Of a DNA stretch of 7,106 nucleotides, positions 1 to 6,721 are shown piece after piece. The DNA is from Caulobacter sp. GTDB lineage: Bacteria; Pseudomonadota; Alphaproteobacteria; Caulobacterales; Caulobacteraceae. The stretch's first letter is position 1. Each line of letters opens with the position of its first letter. The notes beneath the pieces were generated by a model. The model saw only the letters and a program-made list of their open reading frames with translations, was not told the DNA's origin and ran no database searches. Both the position numbers and the translations under genes were made by a program. The stretch spans positions 1-7,106 of the forward strand of contig JACMOF010000597.1 of NCBI GenBank assembly GCA_014378155.1, in the 5' to 3' direction.

Positions 1-352
1 GAGCCTCGTCCTCGTCGTCTTCCGCCAGCACCGCCACGCCGCAGCGTCTCGCCCGGAGCAGGGCGTCGTGGCTGGAGGCTTGCTTGCGCACGCAGAACAG
101 AAAGCGCGGCGGATCGACCGACAGGCCGGTGATCGAGCTGACCAGCAGGCCGCGCGGGGCGCTTCCATCCCAGCACGAGACGATCGCCACGCCGCTGGCC
201 AGTTGGGCCAAGGCGTCCTTGAACGCCGCCGGATCGTCCGGCGGCGCATGGAGGTCATAGGGCGGTTCCGTGCGGGACGAAGCGTCCACCGGCCAAGCGT
301 GACTTGTCCAAGCGGCGTCGCCCAGCCGGCGCGAATCCGCGTCGAACGCCAT
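1..352 (-). CDS. Flavin reductase-like protein (split beta-barrel, HpaC/DIM6-NTAB type), N-terminal part
   Basis: The first 117 codons of a gene running off the left edge. It has a divergent N-terminal stretch of about 43 residues, then a typical flavin-reductase-like domain: FKDALAQLASGVAIVS (about 44-59), GLLVSSITGLSVDPPRFLFC (about 68-87, the flavin-binding SS-T-S-DPP signature of the family), and VAVLAED (106-112). Enzymes of this family use NAD(P)H to reduce FMN or FAD and hand the reduced flavin to a partner monooxygenase. The partner here is most likely the LLM enzyme whose stop codon lies 4 bases upstream. It is not related to SsuE, which has a flavodoxin-like fold. The ATG at 352-350 is the only Met codon before the domain. 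An AGGA overlaps the upstream TAG but sits only 2 bases from the ATG, so translation probably depends on coupling. Cys60, Cys87 and Cys104 make it the least sulfur-poor protein of the cluster. Family call confident; flavin preference unknown. Confidence 0.85.
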   Translation of the reverse strand, partial: MAFDADSRRLGDAAWTSHAWPVDASSRTEPPYDLHAPPDDPAAFKDALAQLASGVAIVSCWDGSAPRGLLVSSITGLSVDPPRFLFCVRKQASSHDALLRARRCGVAVLAEDDEDEA

Positions 353-356
353 CGTC

Positions 357-1451
357 CTAGCCCGCCGCAGCGGCCGGCTGGGCGTCACGCTCGGCGACCA
401 GCCCGCGGACCAGAGGGATCAGGTCGCGGCCATAGGCGACGGCGTCGTTCAGAGGATCGAAGCCGCGGATCAGGAAGGTGGTGACGCCCAGGTCGTAATA
501 GTCGAGCAGGGCCTCGGCCACTTGCTCGGGCGTTCCGACCAGGCCGGTGGAGTTGCCGGCCGCGCCTGTGACGGCGGCGACTCCGGTCCACAGGCGCTTG
601 TCCAGGCGCGTGCCCTGCTTGGCGGCGTCGAGCAGGCGTTGGGAGCCGGCGTTGGGCGGCGTATGGCCCGAGGTTGGCAGGCCGGCCTTTTCGCGCAGGG
701 CCTTGGCCTGGGCGGCGATGTCGTCGGCCTTGGCCCAGGCGGCCTCTTCCGTCTCGGCGATCACCGGGCGCAGCGACAGCGAGAACTTCACCTGGCGGCC
801 ATGCTTGGCGGCGGCGTGGCGCACGCGGGCGATGGTCTCGGCGACCTGGGCTTGCGTTTCGCCCCACAGGGCGAAGATGTCGGCGTGCTTGCCGGCCGCC
901 GGGATGGCGGCGTCGGACGAGCCGCCGAAATAAACCGGGATGTGCGGCTTTTGCAGCGGCTTCACCGCGCCGAACGCCTGGACGACATTGTAGTAGTCGC
1001 CCTTGTAGTCGAACGGCTTTTCGCTGGTCCATTCCTGGCGGACAATGTCGAGATATTCGCTGGTGCGGGCGTAGCGCTCGTCCTTGGTCAGGTGGTCGCC
1101 GTCCTTGGCCAGCTCGTCGTCCGAGCCACCGGTGATGATGTGCACGGCGACGCGACCGCCGGTGAACTGGTCCAGGGTGGCCAACTGGCGGGCGGCGACG
1201 GTGGGGGCGGTGAAACCGGGGCGGTGGGCGATCATGAAGCCCAGGCGCTTGGTGACCGAGGCGGCGTGGGCGACAACCAGCTGGCTTTCCGGCGAGGTGG
1301 AACCGAAGGCGACCAGGGCGCGGTCAAAGCCGCCTTCGTCATGGGCGCGGGCGACGGCCTCGACATAGTCGCGGTCGATGACCGGGCCGCTGGCCGGGTG
1401 GATCTCGGACTGATGCTGGGTGCCGATATAGCCGATGAATTCGACGGGCAT
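357..1451 (-). CDS. LLM-class flavin-dependent monooxygenase, SsuD-like (alkanesulfonate monooxygenase family), atypical active site
   Basis: A 364-residue protein of the bacterial-luciferase superfamily, about the length of SsuD (about 380). It aligns with remembered E. coli SsuD along its length: SPESQLVVAHAASVTKRLGF (54-72), RPGFTAPTVAARQLATLDQ (77-95), GGRVAVHIITGGSDDELAKD (98-117), PVYFGGSSDAA (172-182), WGET (196-199), and GLVGTPEQVAEAL near the C-terminus. SsuD uses FMNH2 and O2 to release sulfite from alkanesulfonates, and a related oxygenative C-S cleavage is likely here. However, the SsuD residues Cys54, Arg226, His228, Arg297 and Tyr331 appear as Ser53, Ser226, Arg228, Thr295 and Phe331, so a classic SsuD label is unsafe. 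The protein has no Cys and only two Met. A GGAG lies 7 bases before the ATG, supporting the start. The flavin reductase follows after 4 bases. A cytoplasmic enzyme; the substrate cannot be named from sequence. Confidence 0.87.
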   Translation of the reverse strand: MPVEFIGYIGTQHQSEIHPASGPVIDRDYVEAVARAHDEGGFDRALVAFGSTSPESQLVVAHAASVTKRLGFMIAHRPGFTAPTVAARQLATLDQFTGGRVAVHIITGGSDDELAKDGDHLTKDERYARTSEYLDIVRQEWTSEKPFDYKGDYYNVVQAFGAVKPLQKPHIPVYFGGSSDAAIPAAGKHADIFALWGETQAQVAETIARVRHAAAKHGRQVKFSLSLRPVIAETEEAAWAKADDIAAQAKALREKAGLPTSGHTPPNAGSQRLLDAAKQGTRLDKRLWTGVAAVTGAAGNSTGLVGTPEQVAEALLDYYDLGVTTFLIRGFDPLNDAVAYGRDLIPLVRGLVAERDAQPAAAAG

Positions 1452-1458
1452 GGGGAGG

Positions 1459-1462
1459 CTCC
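1459..1462 (-). promoter_or_regulatory. Ribosome binding site of the LLM monooxygenase gene
   Basis: Minus-strand GGAG, 7 bases before the ATG at 1451-1449. It is one of the better Shine-Dalgarno matches in the cluster. It fits independent initiation of this gene, which is separated from the GST by 91 bases. Confidence 0.65.
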
Positions 1463-1498
1463 GGTTTTGTGTGGTGAAACTGTAGGGAAGGGCGTGGG

Positions 1499-1543
1499 CT
1501 AGAAAAGCGAGGCTTTCTCAAGGGTTGGATCAGGGGTGCTCAT
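1499..1543 (-). CDS. Possible 14-codon small ORF coupled to the GST stop codon
   Basis: The GST stop and a new ATG overlap as TGATG (1545-1541), opening a 14-codon frame that encodes MSTPDPTLEKASLF and ends in TAG. It occupies half of the only sizeable gap inside the operon. The start-stop overlap is the usual arrangement for translational reinitiation. I recognise no family. It could be a leader peptide affecting the LLM gene, the remnant of a lost gene, or chance. With so few codons, coding bias cannot decide. Confidence 0.2.
   Translation of the reverse strand: MSTPDPTLEKASLF
1501..1518 (-). other. Imperfect short hairpin between the GST and LLM genes
   Basis: On the plus strand AGAAAAGC (1501-1508) and GCTTTCT (1512-1518) can pair around a 3-base loop with one bulged A, giving about 7 pairs. 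No T-run follows on either strand, so it does not look like an intrinsic terminator. It overlaps the end of the small ORF. It might be an mRNA processing or stability element, or chance. Confidence 0.2.
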
Positions 1544-2196
1544 CAGGCGGCGACCTTGGCGGCGGCTTCGCGCTGCAGGGCGCGCTTGACCGACGGGCGG
1601 GCCAGGGCGCGGGCGGCCTTGGCGCTCCAGGCGGGATAGGCGGACGTGTCGATCGACCGCCGCTGGGCCCAGCGCCAGATCACCAGGGCGTAGGCGTCGA
1701 CGGCGCTGAAGCTGTCGCCCAGCAGCCACGGGCCGGGGCCCTGGGCCAGACGCTCGATGTCGCTCAGGGTGCGGTGGAAGCGGGCCTCGCCGGGGGTGGC
1801 CAGGGCGGCCTTGACGGTCTCGTCGTCGGCAAAGCGCTCGGGGCGGGTCGTCTGGGCGAAGGCGACGTGCACGGTGCTGGCGAACCAGCTCATCACCTCA
1901 TAGGCGTGGGCCAGTTTCAGCGGGTCGGCCAGGGGCAGCAGCTCGCTGTGGGGATAGGCCTGGGCCAGGTAGGTGAGGATGGCCAGCACTTCGGTGACCG
2001 GCTCGCCATCGACCGCTAAGGTCGGCACCCGGCCGCGCGGATTGACCTTCAGATAGGCCGGCTGGCGCTGTTCGCCGGTCGCCAGATCGACGCGATGGGC
2101 GTGATAGGCGACGCCGATCTCCTCTAGCGCGATCAGCGGCGCGAAGGCCGAGGAGCCAGGGGCGAAATAGAGCTTGAGGGAGGTCTTGGAGGGCAT
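1543..2196 (-). CDS. Glutathione S-transferase-like protein (Beta-class-like)
   Basis: A 217-residue cytoplasmic protein of normal GST length. The N-terminal thioredoxin-like half has LYFAPGSSAFAP (9-20), VNPRGRVPTL with the cis-proline at 58, and the glutathione-contacting TEVLAI (68-73). The helical C-terminal half has the N-capping/hydrophobic staple segment LLGDSFSAVDAYALVIWRW (158-176). His110 falls where Beta-class enzymes keep a conserved His. Beta-class GSTs usually have a catalytic Cys in the GAC motif near residue 10; here that motif reads GSS (14-16), so Ser takes its place. The protein has no Cys and two Met. It starts 12 bases after the rhodanese stop, with GAGG overlapping that stop. 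In a sulfur operon a GST could reduce a disulfide, remove glutathione from an adduct or open a thioether, but the reaction cannot be read from sequence. Confidence 0.88.
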   Translation of the reverse strand: MPSKTSLKLYFAPGSSAFAPLIALEEIGVAYHAHRVDLATGEQRQPAYLKVNPRGRVPTLAVDGEPVTEVLAILTYLAQAYPHSELLPLADPLKLAHAYEVMSWFASTVHVAFAQTTRPERFADDETVKAALATPGEARFHRTLSDIERLAQGPGPWLLGDSFSAVDAYALVIWRWAQRRSIDTSAYPAWSAKAARALARPSVKRALQREAAAKVAA

Positions 2197-2208
2197 GGGG
2201 TCTCGGCC

Positions 2209-3786
2209 TCAGATCACGAAGAAGCCGTGCGAGCCGTCGCGGGCCAGCTGATCGACCAGGCCATATTCCCAGTCGAGATAGGCCTGCATGGCTTCGAGAG
2301 CATGATCGGCGCCCTCATAGGGGCGCTTGTAGACGTCCTCCGGATCCGAGGCGGCGCGCACCAGGCCGGTGTCGAGGCGGCGGCCAGAGGCGGCCCAGGC
2401 CTGGGTTCCGCCCCCCAGCACCCGCACCGGGCGGTCGGAGATCTCCTCGACCTCGGCCGCCGCCAGGGTCGCCAGGCGGCCGTCGGGCGAGGTCAGGACG
2501 ATGGGCAGGCCCTCCGGGATACGCTCGAAGGCCTCGGCCAGCCGGGCGCGGATGGCGAACCAGGCGCCAGGCACGTGGCCCTTGCGGTGCAGGGGGCTAG
2601 GGGCGAGGTCCAGCACCACGACAGCGGCGTCGCCCAGCGCCACGGCCAGGTCGTCGGGGCTGAGGGTCTCGACGGTCGGGAGGGTCGGCGAGGTCGGCGC
2701 CCAAACTCCGGTCTCCAGCGCGCCGTCGAAACCGCCGTCCAGCACATAGACGTCCCAGCCCAGCTGCGAGAGCCAGGAAGCGCTCATGTCGGCGCGGGGG
2801 CCCAGGTCGTCGGCCAGCACGATGCGGGCGCCTCGGACGGGCGCGAAGACGTCGGTCTCCTGCACCAGCTGACCGCCTGGCGCGCTGCGGAAGCCGGGCA
2901 GGTGGCCTGCGGCATATTCCTCGGGCGTGCGGACGTCGAAGCGGTAGAGGGTGCGCTTGCGTTCGGTGGCCAGGTCGATCAGCCCCTCGGCGTCGATGCG
3001 GCGCACGCCGGCCCGGTAGGCGACGTCGCGGGCCTTGGCGCGGGCCTCGTCCAGGGTCTGATCAGTGACGGGCGGGAACTTGCGGCTCTGGCCGTGCTCC
3101 AGGGTCTGCTGGGCCAGGGTCCAGCCGATGGTGCCGTTGCGCAGGGCGAAGACCGGGTTGGGCACGCCGGCATTGACCAGCGACTGGGCGCCGATCAGGC
3201 TGCGGGTGCGGCCCGCGCAATTGACGATGATGGTGGTGGCGGGATCCGGCGCGATCTGCCGGGCGCGCAGCACCAGCTCGGCGCCGGGCGTGCTGATCCC
3301 GCCGGGGATGCTCATGGTGGCGTATTCCTCGAAGCGGCGGCTATCGAGGATCACGTGGTCGGCCTTGGCGTCGATCAGCTTCTGGACGTCGGGGGCGGGC
3401 AGGGACGGGGTGTGCCGCCGCGCCTCGACCAGTTCGCCGAACGCCTTGCTGTAGGAATTGACGTCCTGGAACAGCTCGTAGCCGGCCGCCTTCCAGCCTT
3501 CGAGCCCACCCGCCAGCGCGCGAACCTGGGTGTAGCCCAGCGCCGCCAGTCGCTTGCCAGCCGGCGAGACCAGGCCTTCGCCATTGTCGTAGAGGACGAT
3601 CTTGGTGTCGTTCCTCGGCACGCGGTCGAGGATCTCCAGCTCCAGCCGGCTCAAGGGCAGCTGCGAGGCGAACAGCGGATGGCTGCGGGCGAAGGGGTCT
3701 TCCTCGCGCAGGTCCAGCAGGGCGATCTCGCGGCGGGCGATCCAGTCCTGGCGGACCTCGCGCGGGGTGACGGTGGGCAGGGTCAT
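2209..3786 (-). CDS. Four-domain rhodanese (sulfurtransferase) with one active domain
   Basis: A 525-residue protein of four tandem rhodanese homology domains, at about 8-104, 128-235, 265-360 and 373-470, each with a strand ending in a D-x-R-like motif, a glycine-rich G-H/I-P-G type turn, and an active-site loop region. Only domain 2 has a catalytic loop with cysteine, CAGRTRS at 190-196. The equivalent loops begin with Asp67 in domain 1, Asp326 or Asp327 in domain 3, and Ser433 in domain 4. Cys190 is the only Cys in the protein. Rhodaneses move sulfane sulfur through a Cys persulfide to an acceptor such as sulfite, cyanide or a thiol. The start at 3786 shares ATGA with the stop of the thiol dioxygenase, and GAGG lies 7 bases upstream; a much longer frame extending to 4197 only crosses that gene in another frame. 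I recall a similar pairing in Pseudomonas aeruginosa (PA2602-PA2603). Confidence 0.9.
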   Translation of the reverse strand: MTLPTVTPREVRQDWIARREIALLDLREEDPFARSHPLFASQLPLSRLELEILDRVPRNDTKIVLYDNGEGLVSPAGKRLAALGYTQVRALAGGLEGWKAAGYELFQDVNSYSKAFGELVEARRHTPSLPAPDVQKLIDAKADHVILDSRRFEEYATMSIPGGISTPGAELVLRARQIAPDPATTIIVNCAGRTRSLIGAQSLVNAGVPNPVFALRNGTIGWTLAQQTLEHGQSRKFPPVTDQTLDEARAKARDVAYRAGVRRIDAEGLIDLATERKRTLYRFDVRTPEEYAAGHLPGFRSAPGGQLVQETDVFAPVRGARIVLADDLGPRADMSASWLSQLGWDVYVLDGGFDGALETGVWAPTSPTLPTVETLSPDDLAVALGDAAVVVLDLAPSPLHRKGHVPGAWFAIRARLAEAFERIPEGLPIVLTSPDGRLATLAAAEVEEISDRPVRVLGGGTQAWAASGRRLDTGLVRAASDPEDVYKRPYEGADHALEAMQAYLDWEYGLVDQLARDGSHGFFVI

Positions 3787-4391
3787 GACGCGGCCTCGGT
3801 CAGCAGCTTGGAGCGGTCCCAGAGGTTGGGCAGGGTGTCGTTGGCGTAGCCGGAGACGAACCGCTTGGGTCGCCCGTCGGTGTCGTAGGTGGCGCGCTGC
3901 ACGGCGCCGATATTGGCCCCATAGACGTGGATGCTGATCGACACCCGGTCGTCGAAGGCGTTGGTCACCTGGTGCACGTCGCCCACGGCCGGCGACACCG
4001 CCTCGACCTCGCCGCGCTCCAGGCGGTGGACCGGGCCGACGGCGCCCAAGGCCTCGCCCCGACGCTCGAACCGCTGCGACAGCTCGGCCCCGCGCAGCAC
4101 CCCGACCAGGCCCCAGACGGTGTGGTCGTGGACCGGCGTGGCCTGGCCCGGACCCCAGACGAAGCTGACCACGCTGAACCGCTCGCGGCTGTCGCAATGC
4201 AGTAGATACTGCTGGTAGTGGGCCGGATGCGGCTGCGCATAGGCGTCGGGCAGCCAGTCGTCGCGAGCGATCAGCCCCGCCAGCAGCCGTCCGCCCCCGG
4301 CGACGGTCAGCTCTTCGTCCGTGGTCTGATCGACCAGGGTTCCCAGGGCGCCGATGAAGGCAGCAAGACGGTGCAGGCGGGGCGCGCTCAT
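3783..4391 (-). CDS. Thiol dioxygenase, cupin (cysteine dioxygenase family, Gln-type; probable 3-mercaptopropionate dioxygenase)
   Basis: A 202-residue cupin of cysteine dioxygenase (CDO) length. The iron ligands are visible as His88 and His90 in TPVHDHTVWG and His140 in VGDVHQVTN. The conserved Ser-His-Tyr triad is SxHxY at Ser153, His155 and Tyr157, matching rat CDO numbering. Rat CDO Cys93, which forms the Cys-Tyr crosslink, has no counterpart in HDHTVWGLVG, as in many bacterial members. The residue aligning with CDO Arg60, which binds the substrate carboxylate, is Gln61 in HYQQYLL. Gln at this place marks the class that prefers 3-mercaptopropionate over cysteine. Such enzymes use Fe(II) and O2 to make a sulfinate in the cytoplasm. 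The gene begins 4 bases after the receptor stop without a clear Shine-Dalgarno and overlaps the rhodanese by 4 bases, suggesting coupled translation. Substrate is inference from one residue; family is certain. Confidence 0.9.
   Translation of the reverse strand: MSAPRLHRLAAFIGALGTLVDQTTDEELTVAGGGRLLAGLIARDDWLPDAYAQPHPAHYQQYLLHCDSRERFSVVSFVWGPGQATPVHDHTVWGLVGVLRGAELSQRFERRGEALGAVGPVHRLERGEVEAVSPAVGDVHQVTNAFDDRVSISIHVYGANIGAVQRATYDTDGRPKRFVSGYANDTLPNLWDRSKLLTEAAS
3794..3797 (-). promoter_or_regulatory. Ribosome binding site of the rhodanese gene
   Basis: Minus-strand GAGG lies 7 bases before the ATG at 3786-3784, inside the last codons of the thiol dioxygenase gene. It fixes the start at the ATGA overlap rather than at the frame's far-upstream start codon. 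Confidence 0.6.
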
Positions 4392-4395
4392 CGGA

Positions 4396-6603
4396 TCACA
4401 GCGCGTATTTCAGCGTGATCAGGAAGGTCCGCGGGTCGGGATAGTTCTTGTAGAAGACGCCCGTCGAGGGCGTGTAGGTGACGCTGACCGGCTCGTCGGT
4501 ATCCAGCAGGTTGCGGCCCGACAGCTGCAGGCTCCAGCGCGGGTCGGGCGACTGCCAGGTCACCGTGCCGTTCAGGAAGGTCTGGGCCGGGGCCTCGTCC
4601 TGTGGACGCTGCAGGGCGCTGAAATAGGTCTTGGTCTGGTACTGGGCGTTGAGGCCCACACGGATGCTGCCGGGAATCGAGCCCAAGGCTTTTGGCGGCA
4701 CGTCATAGGTCAGGCCGCCCGAGACGCTCCAGCGCGGCGAGTTCAGCAGGCGGTGACCATCGGCGTTGACGCCCAGGCCGCCGGCGTTCTTGTAGGTGTC
4801 ATAGACCCCGAACAGGTAGCCGGCCGAGGCCTGGACCCCGAGGCGCTCGGTGACCCGCACGTCGCTTTCCAGCTCGACGCCATAGGTGTGGGCCTTGCCG
4901 GCGTTGCCGCGCACCGAGTTGCCTGGATAGGCCGGATCGCTGTAGCTGACCTGCAAGTCTTTGTAGTCGTTATAGAACACCGCGAGGTTGACCCGCGCGC
5001 GGTGGTCGAACAACTGGGTCTTCAGCCCGGTCTCGTAGGTGTTGACGTTCTCCGGGGCGAAGGGCCGGCTGGCCAGGTCCAGGCGGGTGGCGCGGTTGTC
5101 GAAACCGCCCGACTTGAAGCCCTTGGAATAGGTCACGTATTGCAGGACGTCTGGCGTCCACTGGAACTGGGCCGACAGCTTGGGCGTCACGGCCGAGAAG
5201 ATCTTGTCGGCCTGGCCGGCGATCGACTGGCCCGTCACCTGGCCGGCCAGGTTCAGCACCTTGTTGTCGAAGGTGAATTGCTTTTCCTCATTGGTCCAGC
5301 GCAGGCCGCCGGTGAGGCTGAGGCGGTCGCTCAGGGCGTAGGTCGCCTCGCCGAAGATCGCATAGGCGTCGGTGTTGGTGATGTTGTGGGCGCGGGCGAA
5401 GTTGTAATTGCCCGGCGTGACCACCGGGTCGGTCGGCAGGGCGTTGCGGCGGCTATAGCCATCGCGCTGCACGAAGAACCGCTCATGCAGATAAAAAAGC
5501 CCGCTGGTGAAGGTCAGCTTGCCGTAGTCGCCGTTCAGCTGGAGTTCCTGGGTGGCATACTGGTCGTTGTAGTGGATCAGGTTCTTCTGGATCAGCGCCG
5601 CCTGGCCGTCATTGTCATAGGCCACGGGATCGAGGTTGAAGCCGCCGTAGGAACTGATCGACTTCAGTTTCAGGTGGTCATTGATCTCGTACTGCACCCG
5701 CAGGGCGCCGCTGATCTGGTCCAGGTCCTGCTTGGGCTCGACCTCGGAATAGGAACGGTCGTTGCGGAACAGGGTCGGCTGGACGACCGGCACATAGCTG
5801 CGGGTGTCGCTGCGGTCGCGGGTCGCGTTGACCGTCAACTGCACGTCCAGCCGGTCAGTGGGGGTCCACCGCAGCTTGGCGCGGTAGGCGTCCAGCTTGA
5901 TGCGGTTGACGTCGTGATTGAGGGTCGGGTCGAAGGTGACGCCGTCGCGTTCGTGATGGATATAGGACAGGCTGCCAGCCAGCTTGCCGGCCACCAGCGG
6001 GCCCTCGATCAGGGCGCGCACATCGACCGCGCCGTAGTTGCCCAGGCCGACATCGGCCTTGGCGCGGAAGGCGTCGCCGGGGTCGCGGGTGATGACCCGC
6101 AGGGCGCCGGCGCTGGAATTGCGGCCGTACAGCGTGCCTTGCGGGCCGCGCAGCACCTCGATCCGCTCCAGGTCGTTGAACTCGATCATCGAGCCGATCT
6201 GGCGCGGGATGTAGACGTCGTCGACATAGACGGCCAGCACCGGCTCCTGGATCGGATCGCTCTCGCCCACCCCGCGCAGGGCGTAGGTCTGGGTGGTGTG
6301 GCTGATGGTGACGCGGCTGATGCTGAAATTGGGGATCTGGCCCGACAGGTCGCGGATATTGTCGATCTTGCGGTCGGCCAGCACCTGCGGGCTGAAGGCC
6401 GTGATGGCGATGGCGGTCTTCTGCAGGTCGGTGGCCCGGCGCTCGGCGGTGACCATCACCTGTTCCACGGCGATGGCGGCGACGGCATCGACGGCCACCA
6501 AGGCAGGGGGCGGCGCGGCGGGCGTCGCGGCCTGGGCGGCGGTGGTCAGGGCCAGGGCCGAAGCGCCGGCCAGAAAGTAGATCGAAGTCGAGCGTAGCGA
6601 CAT
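4396..6603 (-). CDS. TonB-dependent outer-membrane receptor of the sulfur cluster
   Basis: A 735-residue receptor. A signal peptide of about 25 residues ends at AAQA. A TonB-box-like EQVMVTAE follows at 47-54. The plug spans about 58-175, with YALRGVG (107-113), VYVDDVYIPR (125-134) and ERIEVLRGPQGTLYGRNSSA (146-165), and a 22-strand-type barrel follows to the end. The last residues are FLITLKYAL, ending in Leu rather than the usual Phe, Tyr or Trp. Such receptors use TonB energy to bring scarce or large ligands across the outer membrane. The sulfur genes immediately downstream suggest an organosulfur ligand, not iron, but the sequence alone does not show it. GGGGA lies 5 bases before the ATG. 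The protein holds only 3 Met and no Cys, very few for this length. Confidence 0.92.
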   Translation of the reverse strand: MSLRSTSIYFLAGASALALTTAAQAATPAAPPPALVAVDAVAAIAVEQVMVTAERRATDLQKTAIAITAFSPQVLADRKIDNIRDLSGQIPNFSISRVTISHTTQTYALRGVGESDPIQEPVLAVYVDDVYIPRQIGSMIEFNDLERIEVLRGPQGTLYGRNSSAGALRVITRDPGDAFRAKADVGLGNYGAVDVRALIEGPLVAGKLAGSLSYIHHERDGVTFDPTLNHDVNRIKLDAYRAKLRWTPTDRLDVQLTVNATRDRSDTRSYVPVVQPTLFRNDRSYSEVEPKQDLDQISGALRVQYEINDHLKLKSISSYGGFNLDPVAYDNDGQAALIQKNLIHYNDQYATQELQLNGDYGKLTFTSGLFYLHERFFVQRDGYSRRNALPTDPVVTPGNYNFARAHNITNTDAYAIFGEATYALSDRLSLTGGLRWTNEEKQFTFDNKVLNLAGQVTGQSIAGQADKIFSAVTPKLSAQFQWTPDVLQYVTYSKGFKSGGFDNRATRLDLASRPFAPENVNTYETGLKTQLFDHRARVNLAVFYNDYKDLQVSYSDPAYPGNSVRGNAGKAHTYGVELESDVRVTERLGVQASAGYLFGVYDTYKNAGGLGVNADGHRLLNSPRWSVSGGLTYDVPPKALGSIPGSIRVGLNAQYQTKTYFSALQRPQDEAPAQTFLNGTVTWQSPDPRWSLQLSGRNLLDTDEPVSVTYTPSTGVFYKNYPDPRTFLITLKYAL

Positions 6604-6608
6604 GATTA

Positions 6609-6613
6609 TCCCC
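6609..6613 (-). promoter_or_regulatory. Ribosome binding site of the TonB-dependent receptor gene
   Basis: Minus-strand GGGGA lies 5 bases before the ATG at 6603-6601. It supports this start, which also leaves an intact signal peptide. Confidence 0.55.
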
Positions 6614-6690
6614 GTTCTTGTTGAGCGGGATATGCCGCGACGGCTAGTAAAGCCTCAATGCATATAAAATCTATCGACACGTAGTTTAGC

Positions 6691-6713
6691 TCATATCGTG
6701 AAGACGAATATGA
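6691..6713. repeat. Imperfect inverted repeat in the control region
   Basis: TCATATCG (6691-6698) and CGAATATGA (6705-6713) are inverted copies around the 6-base spacer TGAAGA, with one extra A in the right arm. It abuts the candidate -10 element, where an operator could sit. No T-run follows, so it is not a terminator. Confidence 0.4.
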
Positions 6714-6721
6714 ACTATGAA
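6709..6721. repeat. Tandem TATGAA direct repeat
   Basis: TATGAA at 6709-6714 and again at 6716-6721, 7 bases start to start. The first copy overlaps the right arm of the inverted repeat. Together they give three ATATGA-like units within about 31 bases, which may form a compound protein-binding site. Confidence 0.3.

Noticed and set aside
68..484. A 138-codon plus-strand open frame at the left edge
   Set aside because: Arg-rich with no domain, and it is antisense to the flavin reductase signature and the end of the LLM gene.
522..1502. A 326-codon plus-strand open frame antisense to the LLM monooxygenase
   Set aside because: The opposite strand is a full-length match to a known family with its own Shine-Dalgarno; this frame has no family features.
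2227..3849. A 540-codon plus-strand open frame antisense to the rhodanese gene
   Set aside because: Low-complexity Gly/Ala/Gln/Arg composition and no domain; a shadow of the minus-strand gene produced by high GC content.
3787..4197. N-terminal extension of the rhodanese frame through the thiol dioxygenase gene
   Set aside because: The extension is Arg/Gly-rich and overlaps the dioxygenase in another frame, whereas the ATG at 3786 has a Shine-Dalgarno and begins directly with rhodanese-like sequence.
4354..6597. A 747-codon open frame on the plus strand antisense to nearly the entire TonB receptor
   Set aside because: It is rich in G, V, A, D and Q runs typical of the complement of GC3-biased genes, shows no recognisable domain, and the opposite strand encodes a clear receptor with signal peptide and plug motifs.
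6634..6657. Short hairpins (GCCG/CGGC and GGCT/AGCC) in the receptor 5' leader, considered as a terminator or riboswitch
   Set aside because: Stems are only 4 pairs, no T-run follows, and the sequence does not resemble a SAM-II or other sulfur-related riboswitch that I can recognise.
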